Shown here piece after piece: positions 26,233-32,378 of a DNA stretch of 32,378 nucleotides (its first letter is position 1; each line of letters starts with the position of its first letter). Made by a program: the position numbers and the translations under genes. The DNA is from Candidatus Zhuqueibacterota bacterium (lineage in GTDB: Bacteria > Zhuqueibacterota > Zhuqueibacteria > Residuimicrobiales > JAFGEC01): assembly GCA_016931775.1 (NCBI GenBank), contig JAFGEC010000286.1, forward strand, positions 1 through 32,378. The letters are read 5' to 3'. The notes under the pieces were generated by a model. That model was not told the origin of the DNA and made no database searches. It saw only the letters and a list, made by a program, of their open reading frames with translations.

Positions 26233-27954
26233 ATGAACAGTTCACGTACACAATCATTTTTAGTTTATGTCTGGATTCTTGCCGGTGTATTAATATTTTT
26301 TATTATGTTTTTTTTCAGCAACGGATACGCCAGACAAAGAGATCAATTTAAAGGATTATCCGAGTATGAAAGAGAGGTTGTTCAGGAGTCTGAGGAGCGT
26401 TACCTGGCAAACCGGGAAATGTCGCCCTTACGTTTTAACGGCGATGCGGTTATCGAGAAAAGCGAATATATACACGGTGATGTGGTTGTAATGAAAGGTA
26501 CGCTGCTTGTTGCCGGTGAAATTGACGGTAACATCGTTGCAATATTTGGTGATGTTGATTTACAGGAAACGGCCATTGTTTCCGGTGATGTGGTGAGTGT
26601 TGAAGGCAAAATCTGGCGACGAACCGGTGCCTCTGTATCGGGTGATATCGTAGAAACCGACGCTCCTGAAGATCTAACCGGGGGCAGGAATCAGCGGCGG
26701 GTTTACCGTGGCATGCAAGGCAGTGATGACGATGATAGACGGACACCCCGAGTGGTTAGAAAACGCATGAGGGAATATGAAGAAGATGAGATGGAGCCCT
26801 GTTGGATGGACTATACCCGGGTGGACGGATTGACACTGGGGCTTAAAAGTCCGGAGCGCGAATGGTGGCAAGATCATCATCACAGTTTTGCTATACTGGG
26901 TAGGGGCGGATATTCTTTCGCATCGAAAAAATGGCAATATCAGGTCGGTCTGGAGCGCAGTTTGTCTTATGATTATATTTTTTCTTTTGGAGCCGAGTAC
27001 CACAATATGACGGATACCCAGGACCGGTGGATTATCAGCGATCATGAGAACGCTCTGGCTGCGCTTCTGATCAAAGAAGATTTTCGCGATTATTATCACC
27101 GTGAAGGTTATAGTTTTTATGCTATTCAAAAATTGTCCGCCGATATTAATATCCGAGGCGAATACCGCTCAGATGCCTTTAATAATCTGCTGGAAAATAA
27201 GGCGTCTTGGTCTATGTTCGGAAAAAAGAAAAAATTCGGTATCAATCCTTACGCCATCCCACCGGTGGGAGATGTGGAAAACGATTTTTATGCACCCGCA
27301 ATGGACATTCAAAGTATTGCCGCCACATTTACCATTGACACACGTGACAGCCGGAAAAATCCCACACGCGGCTGGTACATACAAGCTTTTGGTGAGCGCG
27401 CAGGATATGAGTTGAAAAGCGATATGGAATTTCAACGTTTTATTCTTGATATTCGCAAGTACCAACCGCTGGGCTGGGATGAAAATTTTAACTTCCGGCT
27501 TCGGGGCTGTACGGCAACGGGACTGCTGCCACCTATGTACTGGTACGATCTCGGCGGATTATCCACACTGCGCGGCTACCGTCACAAGTCCTTTACCGGC
27601 GATCGAATGCTTCTCGGCAACGTGGAATACGTTCTACACACGGATAATACCAACCTGTTTATTCTGGATGACTTTAATATCATTCTGTTCGTGGATTCGG
27701 GTTGTGCCTGGTTTGCCGATGCAGATACGCCAAATAAAATGACTCGCTGGCCGGTTGAAGACACGGAACAGGTTGAGGCAAACGAAGTACCGCCTGAAGA
27801 CAGCTTTGAAACCATTACATGGTCAAGCTTGAAAACCAATGTAGGTATCGGGCTGGCAAGCCGTGACGGTGGTTTTCGGGTGGATTTTGCCAAATCCACG
27901 GAAAGAGGTGAAAACGATTATTACATAACCTTGCGGTTCCAGCATCCGTTCTAG
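26233..27954 (+). CDS. Beta-solenoid (bactofilin-like) domain fused to an Omp85/BamA-type outer-membrane barrel
   Basis: 573 residues. The signal region has a hydrophobic core (about 10-28) and a cut site near NGYA|RQR. Residues about 70-140 are short repeats with hydrophobic periodicity (YIHGDVVVMKGTLLVAGEI, DGNIVAIFGDVDLQ, AIVSGDVVSVEGKI, ASVSGDIVETD), typical of polymer-forming/bactofilin-like or other right-handed beta-solenoids. A charged linker (about 140-190) leads to a barrel whose landmarks fit the Omp85 superfamily: DTRDSRKNPTRGWY, LGGLSTLRGYRHKSFTGDRM (the conserved RGY element), a DSG strand, SSLKTNVGIGLASRDGGFRVDFA, and the C-terminal strand YYITLRFQHPF ending in Phe, a BAM recognition signal. 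No POTRA domains are seen, so the solenoid occupies their place. Function may be membrane insertion, translocation or a structural surface link; none is established. A 7-base spaced ribosome binding site supports ATG 26233. Confidence 0.8.
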   Translation: MNSSRTQSFLVYVWILAGVLIFFIMFFFSNGYARQRDQFKGLSEYEREVVQESEERYLANREMSPLRFNGDAVIEKSEYIHGDVVVMKGTLLVAGEIDGNIVAIFGDVDLQETAIVSGDVVSVEGKIWRRTGASVSGDIVETDAPEDLTGGRNQRRVYRGMQGSDDDDRRTPRVVRKRMREYEEDEMEPCWMDYTRVDGLTLGLKSPEREWWQDHHHSFAILGRGGYSFASKKWQYQVGLERSLSYDYIFSFGAEYHNMTDTQDRWIISDHENALAALLIKEDFRDYYHREGYSFYAIQKLSADINIRGEYRSDAFNNLLENKASWSMFGKKKKFGINPYAIPPVGDVENDFYAPAMDIQSIAATFTIDTRDSRKNPTRGWYIQAFGERAGYELKSDMEFQRFILDIRKYQPLGWDENFNFRLRGCTATGLLPPMYWYDLGGLSTLRGYRHKSFTGDRMLLGNVEYVLHTDNTNLFILDDFNIILFVDSGCAWFADADTPNKMTRWPVEDTEQVEANEVPPEDSFETITWSSLKTNVGIGLASRDGGFRVDFAKSTERGENDYYITLRFQHPF

Positions 27955-28056
27955 TTTACGGAACAAAGTTACGATTTATGCGTAAACCGACTAGATGTAT
28001 ATTTGAAAGGGAGGACGATCAGTTTTCCCTTTGTTCATTCAATCAGGGAGGAAAAC

Positions 28057-28908
28057 ATGATTCGAAAATTTCGATACGTATTTTTGTTATTGTTGCTTTT
28101 TGGGGTTTCCAGCCGGGCTGAAAAAGTGACCATCGATCAACTCTACCCCATTAAGGGTGAACTCTTCAAGCTCACGCTCAAGATTGACGGCGGAGAAGTG
28201 GAAGTTAGCAGGGGAAATCGAGCCCGCGAGTGCTTTTTATATGTGGAATATAACAGCGAGCGGATCGAAACGGATGTACGTTTTCATGAAAACACGGATG
28301 AATTACTGGTAAAGCTGGATATCAAAGATCTGGGCTTTTGGAAAAAGGAAAATAAAGACCGTTCATGGACTGCAAAAGTAAAAATCGAGTTACCGACCGA
28401 TCCGGACATAGATTTACGAACCGAAATTAAAGCCGGTGAAACGAAGCTTGATCTCGGTGATCTGCATATACAAAATTTTATTCTTAAAAACTGGGCCGGA
28501 GAAGTGGAAGTGAATTTTGATCGCCCGAACCTAACGAAAATGAACATTTTCGATGTGAGCGTCAAGGTGGGTGAGATGCGTCTGCGTAATCTGGGTAATG
28601 CCAATTTTGAGGAAGGTGATATTAACGGCGGGATCGGTGAAATGGCCGTTGATTTCAGCGGCTCTGCATTTAAACGTTCCATGGCCAGGATCGATTTGGA
28701 TGTGGGTGAAACCACCATCGTACTGCCACGGCAGGCCGGTGCAAAACTCAAAGTCAGCAAATTTTCGTTTCTCTCCAGTGTTGAATATCCAAACTGGTTT
28801 GAAAAACGAGGTAAATATTATTATTCTGAAAATTATGAAAATGCCGACCAGTCTATTTTTCTCATGATCTCTTCGGGTATTGGAGAATTAAATATAAGGG
28901 TGAATTAA
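28057..28908 (+). CDS. Exported repeat protein with LiaF/toastrack-like (DUF4097-like) beta fold
   Basis: 283 residues from ATG 28057, which has GGGAGGA five bases upstream; the frame is open to TTG 28003 but that start would precede the signal peptide (MIRKFRYVFLLLLLFGVSSRA). The mature part is built of recurring Gly-Glu strands about 20-25 residues apart: AGETKLDLG, AGEVEVNFD, VGEMRLRNLG, IGEMAVDFS, VGETTIVLP and IGELNIRV. The spacing and the VGETTIVLPRQAGAKLKV stretch are reminiscent of the LiaF C-terminal and DUF4097 toastrack folds, which are scaffold-like right-handed beta structures. No catalytic residues stand out. It follows the solenoid-Omp85 gene by 102 bases with a shared terminator downstream, so a joint envelope role is likely. 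Family assignment is by pattern only. Confidence 0.65.
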   Translation: MIRKFRYVFLLLLLFGVSSRAEKVTIDQLYPIKGELFKLTLKIDGGEVEVSRGNRARECFLYVEYNSERIETDVRFHENTDELLVKLDIKDLGFWKKENKDRSWTAKVKIELPTDPDIDLRTEIKAGETKLDLGDLHIQNFILKNWAGEVEVNFDRPNLTKMNIFDVSVKVGEMRLRNLGNANFEEGDINGGIGEMAVDFSGSAFKRSMARIDLDVGETTIVLPRQAGAKLKVSKFSFLSSVEYPNWFEKRGKYYYSENYENADQSIFLMISSGIGELNIRVN

Positions 28909-28940
28909 AAAAAGGCCGGCAATCGCCGGCCTTTTTTTTT
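28907..28940 (+). terminator. strong rho-independent terminator after the toastrack-like gene
   Basis: An A-tract overlapping the stop codon is followed by AAAGGCCGGC (28911-28920), loop AATC, GCCGGCC (28925-28931) and nine T (28932-28940). The GC-rich stem with tetraloop and uninterrupted T-tract is textbook. It isolates the Omp85/toastrack pair from the tricorn gene, which must therefore have its own promoter in 28941-29031; a TTGACT at 28966-28971 is a possible -35 but no matching -10 is clear. Confidence 0.93.
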
Positions 28941-29031
28941 GCATTTGAGAAATTTTATTTTTTTTTTGACTCTATATTAGTAGAGAGTTCATCCAAGGGG
29001 GAGGGATTTCCATTTTAAGGTGGGAGAATGT

Positions 29032-32000
29032 ATGTCCAGAGCAATACATCCAATCATTTATTTTCTTTTTTTATATTCGATTTGTTATTCTGTCGAAGGC
29101 CGGTTTTTGGAAAAACCTGATATTTCCCGGCAATATATTGTTTTTTCATACCGGGAAAATTTATGGCGGGTTGACATCGAAGGCGGCACGGCGATACGCT
29201 TAACTTCCCATCCGGGATGTGAAAACAATGCAAAAATATCACCGGACGGTAAATGGGTCGCGTTTTCCGGTAATTATCACAAGGGATTGAATGTATACCT
29301 GATGCCTATAGAAGGAGGATCGCCGCAACGGTTGACTTTTCGCACACCCGCTCAAGTGGTCACGTGGCATCCGGATAACAACCGTATCATATTCCGCGTT
29401 AATTTCAATTATACTTATCATGCCGTGACAGAGTTGTTTACGGTCGATAAACAAGGCCACTATCCGGAAAAATTACCTGTACCGACGGGTATTTTATGTT
29501 CTTTTTCACCGGATGGCCGGCGACTGGTTTACAACCGAAGGGGCCGCGAAGATTATTATTGGAAGGGCTATAAAGGCGGAAAATATCAGGATATTTGGCT
29601 CTATGATGCTGAAGCGGATAGCTTTAGCCAGGTAACAAAATATATAGGTCAAAACAGTTATCCCATGTGGATAGGAGACGGATTTTATTTTGTATCCGAC
29701 CGGGAGGGGGGTATCGCCAATATATTCCGCTATGATTTTAACTCTCAAAAAATTGAAAAAGTTACCTTTTACCGGGATTATGACGTGCAAATGCCGTCCA
29801 CAGACGGTAAAAATATTGTATTTATGCATAGCGGATACCTTTACGTCTATTATCCGGCTACCGGACAGACAAACAGGATTAACGTGCAAATTCCCGATGA
29901 CCGCTGGGAATTGATCCCTCGAACCATTAATCCAAAAGAATATATTCATTCCATATCTTTATCCAGTCATGGCGATTCCATATTGTTCGAAGCACGTGGC
30001 GACATTTTTATCGTTCCCAAAGATAAAAAGCTGGCGACACAAAACATAACGGCCACACCAGGGTCACGTGAACGATACCCCCAGTTTTCACCAGATGGAA
30101 AATGGGTGGCATTTTTCTCCGATAAATCGGGAGAATACCAGCTTTATATCAGGCCGATAAACGGCGCAAAATGGATAACGTTGACGAACTGTTTAAACAC
30201 CACACCTTACGATCTTGAATGGTCACCCGACGGTAATAAAATTTTATTTAGTGATAAAAATCTCACATTGTATTATGTGGATGTCAAGACAAAGAAATTA
30301 CACATCATTGATCAAAGTAAACAATTAAGAAATGACGAGTTTACATGGAAGATGAGTGATTACGATTGGTCTCCGGACAGTAAATGGGTGGTGTATTCCC
30401 AGGTTCAATACAACCGGAACAGTAAAATTTTTCTATATCACCTGGACAGCGGCGAAACGTTTGCCTTGACCGGTGATTTTTTCGATAATATTAATCCCTG
30501 TTTTGACAAAAACGGTGAATATTTGTACTTTTTAAGCTATCGGGATTATAATGTAGATATGGATCTATTCGAAGATAATCATATCATTTCAAATCCCGTT
30601 CAAGTTATGGTCATTCAACTGCGTGCCGGACAGGTCCCCCCGTTTGAGAGTCGTATTATGGCCGGTCTGCGGCCTTTTACGATCGATTTGAAAGGCATCC
30701 AGGAGCGGATTTTTTTTCTCCCGGTAAAATCAGGTAATTATTTTCATTTGAAGGCCGGCTGCAACACGATCACCTGGGCATCGGTTGATTTTATCTCGGC
30801 AGATGAATTTTATGAAGTGTACCAGCCTCTCGGTAAATCAAAATGGAAATTGCATATATACGATATGCAGAAGAATAAACATGTGGTCTGTAAAGAAAAT
30901 ATGAGCGACTGGCGGGTATCGATGAATGGCAAAAATATTTTGACATGCAGGGAAAAAAATTATTCGATACGTTCTTTAAAGAATATAATGGCCGATTCCT
31001 GTTTTTATCAACCCGTGTGCACGGATAAAATGTATTTCAGCATCGATCCTTTAAAAGAGTGGTCGCAAATATTTTATGAGACCTGGCGCTGGTACCGGGA
31101 TTTTTTTTACGATCCCGCGATGCACGGTAAAAAGTGGGAACAGATTAGGCAACGCTATGAGGGATATCTACCCGATCTGATATCCCGCGATAATCTCAAC
31201 TGGGTACTTTTACAAATGGTCGGAGAACTCAATGTGTCGCATACGTATATATCAAATGGTGACAGCGGTCCCCTGGAACCACCTGAGCAGACGGAGTTCA
31301 CCGGTTTACTTGGGGTCGATCTGGAGACGACGGATTCGGGTTTTTACCGGTTTGCCGCCATTTTAGGGCCGAATGAATATTCACGTGATCTAAAAGGGCC
31401 GTTGGCCAGAGCGGACATCGATCTGAAGGCGGGACATTACCTTGTTAAAATAAACGAACAAATTATCAAAGGGCCGGAAAATCCTTATAAATACCTGCAG
31501 GTTTCAAAAGGTGAAAAGGTGACAATCACTTATAACGACACACCGACATTACAAAATGCACGTTCCGTTACCGTTGAGCCGCTTGTATCGGAACGTGATT
31601 TACGTTATGCCGACTGGCTGACGAGCACGATTTCGCAAGTTTTAGAGAATTCTCAAAATAATATCGGATATATGCATCTAAATGCAATGAATGTGGAAAA
31701 TGTCGGGCATTTTGACAAATTTTGGCGTGCTTTTCGGTATAAAAAAGGCCTGATTATCGATGTAAGAGGCAACCGGGGAGGGTGGACTGAATATTTTATG
31801 ATTGACAAGCTGGAACGGAAAATGGTCGCTCAAAATTGTATTCGGGATATGGTACCGTTCCGGTATCCCGGCAGTGTCTCAAACGCCCATCTGGTTTTAT
31901 TGACCAATGAATATAACCATTCGGACGGCGAACTGTTTGTGGAGCATTTTAAGGCGAGAAACCTGGGTACCGTAATCGGAACCCCATCATGGGGCGGACT

Positions 32001-32256
32001 GGTCGGTATTGTAAACCTGATGTGGACAGTTGATAACGGCAAGGTTTTTCAATCAAACAATTCGTTTTACGGACGTGATGGGGAGTGGTTGGTAGAAAAC
32101 AGGGGTGCCTTGCCGGATATTTACGTCGACAATGACCCGGCGTCGCAAAAAGACGGACGTGACAAGCAGTTGGAAACGGCGATCAGCCTGTTGCTGCAAA
32201 AGATCGCCGAGGACAGCAGTCTGTTTCCTGTCCGGCCGGATTATCCGGTTCGGTGA
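29032..32256 (+). CDS. Exported tricorn-type serine protease (beta-propeller plus S41 protease core)
   Basis: 1074 residues from ATG 29032, preferred over GTG 29020 because GGGAGA lies just before it and the result is a compact signal sequence (IHPIIYFLFLYSICYS). The N-terminal half (about 40-640) is beta-propeller with repeated PDGKWVAF/SPDG blades of the PD40/tricorn type. A helical segment, a PDZ-like domain (about 755-860) and an S41 core follow. The tricorn catalytic tetrad is recognisable: S736-H737 in ELNVSHTYI, nucleophile S964 in NEYNHSDGELF, and E1022 in LVENRGALPD, very close to archaeal tricorn positions 745/746/965/1023. Archaeal tricorn cuts proteasome products in the cytosol; bacterial homologues with signal peptides probably degrade peptides in the periplasm or outside. 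An LYSIC segment does not fit a lipobox. tRNA-Lys follows 49 bases downstream. Confidence 0.93.
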   Translation: MSRAIHPIIYFLFLYSICYSVEGRFLEKPDISRQYIVFSYRENLWRVDIEGGTAIRLTSHPGCENNAKISPDGKWVAFSGNYHKGLNVYLMPIEGGSPQRLTFRTPAQVVTWHPDNNRIIFRVNFNYTYHAVTELFTVDKQGHYPEKLPVPTGILCSFSPDGRRLVYNRRGREDYYWKGYKGGKYQDIWLYDAEADSFSQVTKYIGQNSYPMWIGDGFYFVSDREGGIANIFRYDFNSQKIEKVTFYRDYDVQMPSTDGKNIVFMHSGYLYVYYPATGQTNRINVQIPDDRWELIPRTINPKEYIHSISLSSHGDSILFEARGDIFIVPKDKKLATQNITATPGSRERYPQFSPDGKWVAFFSDKSGEYQLYIRPINGAKWITLTNCLNTTPYDLEWSPDGNKILFSDKNLTLYYVDVKTKKLHIIDQSKQLRNDEFTWKMSDYDWSPDSKWVVYSQVQYNRNSKIFLYHLDSGETFALTGDFFDNINPCFDKNGEYLYFLSYRDYNVDMDLFEDNHIISNPVQVMVIQLRAGQVPPFESRIMAGLRPFTIDLKGIQERIFFLPVKSGNYFHLKAGCNTITWASVDFISADEFYEVYQPLGKSKWKLHIYDMQKNKHVVCKENMSDWRVSMNGKNILTCREKNYSIRSLKNIMADSCFYQPVCTDKMYFSIDPLKEWSQIFYETWRWYRDFFYDPAMHGKKWEQIRQRYEGYLPDLISRDNLNWVLLQMVGELNVSHTYISNGDSGPLEPPEQTEFTGLLGVDLETTDSGFYRFAAILGPNEYSRDLKGPLARADIDLKAGHYLVKINEQIIKGPENPYKYLQVSKGEKVTITYNDTPTLQNARSVTVEPLVSERDLRYADWLTSTISQVLENSQNNIGYMHLNAMNVENVGHFDKFWRAFRYKKGLIIDVRGNRGGWTEYFMIDKLERKMVAQNCIRDMVPFRYPGSVSNAHLVLLTNEYNHSDGELFVEHFKARNLGTVIGTPSWGGLVGIVNLMWTVDNGKVFQSNNSFYGRDGEWLVENRGALPDIYVDNDPASQKDGRDKQLETAISLLLQKIAEDSSLFPVRPDYPVR

Positions 32257-32305
32257 AAAAACACTTGCATATTTGATAAAATTTTTTTAAGTTTAAAATC
32301 TTTTA

Positions 32306-32378
32306 GAGGGTGTAGCTCAGCCGGTAGAGCAGCGGCCTTTTAAGCCGTCGGTCGTGGGTTCGATTCCCGCCACCCTCA
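32306..32378 (+). tRNA. tRNA-Lys (anticodon UUU)
   Basis: Full cloverleaf in 73 bases: acceptor GAGGGTG (32306-32312) with CACCCTC (32371-32377) and discriminator A; D-stem GCTC/GAGC; anticodon stem GCGGC/GCCGT with loop CTTTTAA, anticodon TTT at 32339-32341; T-stem GTGGG/CCCGC with loop TTCGATT. The window ends at the discriminator base, so whether CCA is encoded cannot be seen. It lies 49 AT-rich bases after the tricorn stop. Confidence 0.97.

Noticed and set aside
28003-28056. TTG 28003 as the start of the toastrack-like gene
   Set aside because: ATG 28057 has a near-perfect ribosome binding site and begins a normal signal peptide.
29032-29100. Tricorn homologue as a lipoprotein (Cys within LYSIC)
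   Set aside because: The residue before Cys is Ile, not Gly/Ala/Ser, so it does not fit a lipobox.
32265-32305. Promoter for tRNA-Lys (TTGCAT at 32265-32270)
   Set aside because: The -35 match is poor (three of six) and no convincing -10 lies at 16-18 bases; the stretch is simply AT-rich.
1-32378. CRISPR arrays, insertion sequences, phage genes or attachment sites
   Set aside because: No regularly spaced repeats, no transposase or integrase motifs, and no repeat of the tRNA-Lys 3' end in the window. The tRNA is at the very edge, so an element integrated beyond it cannot be excluded.

Overview
The window (about 32.4 kb, moderate GC, gene-dense) looks like the chromosome of a Gram-negative bacterium of the FCB (Fibrobacterota-Chlorobiota-Bacteroidota) superphylum. 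Four proteins end in type IX secretion (T9SS) sorting domains, two of them with a textbook NYPNPFN motif, and two tandem genes encode C25-family peptidases of the PorU sortase type. An RseC-type redox protein, an Omp85 barrel and a LolA-like carrier all imply an outer membrane. Many genes have clear GGAGG-type ribosome binding sites, which argues against classical Bacteroidota and for a deeper FCB lineage such as Calditrichota, KSB1, Marinimicrobia or Ignavibacteriota. That placement is inference; there is no marker gene here that settles it.

Layout. 1-393: 3' part of an rseC-like gene. 422-8457: two tandem PorU-like C25 peptidases, related to each other along their whole length. 8532-9842: a Tat-signal DUF362 protein with a T9SS sorting tail, convergent with an lhr-mtfA-like pair on the minus strand (9844-15164). 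A perfect palindromic terminator (15480-15513) separates lhr from a large minus-strand LamG/Ig/T9SS surface protein (15532-18969). From 19410 a promoter with an AT palindrome drives a tightly overlapping plus-strand operon: TetR regulator, outer-membrane barrel, ABC ATPase, two FtsX-type permeases, LolA-like periplasmic carrier, and finally an RluD-type pseudouridine synthase (19485-26048). 26233-28908 holds a beta-solenoid/Omp85 fusion and a repeat-rich LiaF/toastrack-like exported protein, closed by a strong terminator. 29032-32256 is an exported tricorn-type protease, and the window ends with tRNA-Lys(UUU).

How the parts fit together. Most of the window concerns the cell envelope. The PorU-like peptidases are the expected processors of the sorting tails on the DUF362 and LamG proteins. 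The 19.4-25.1 kb operon has every compartment of a trans-envelope lipid or lipoprotein route (inner-membrane ABC transporter, soluble LolA-fold carrier, outer-membrane barrel) under its own TetR regulator. It is the best candidate here for an uncharacterised system. The solenoid-Omp85 fusion and its partner form a second, less defined envelope module.
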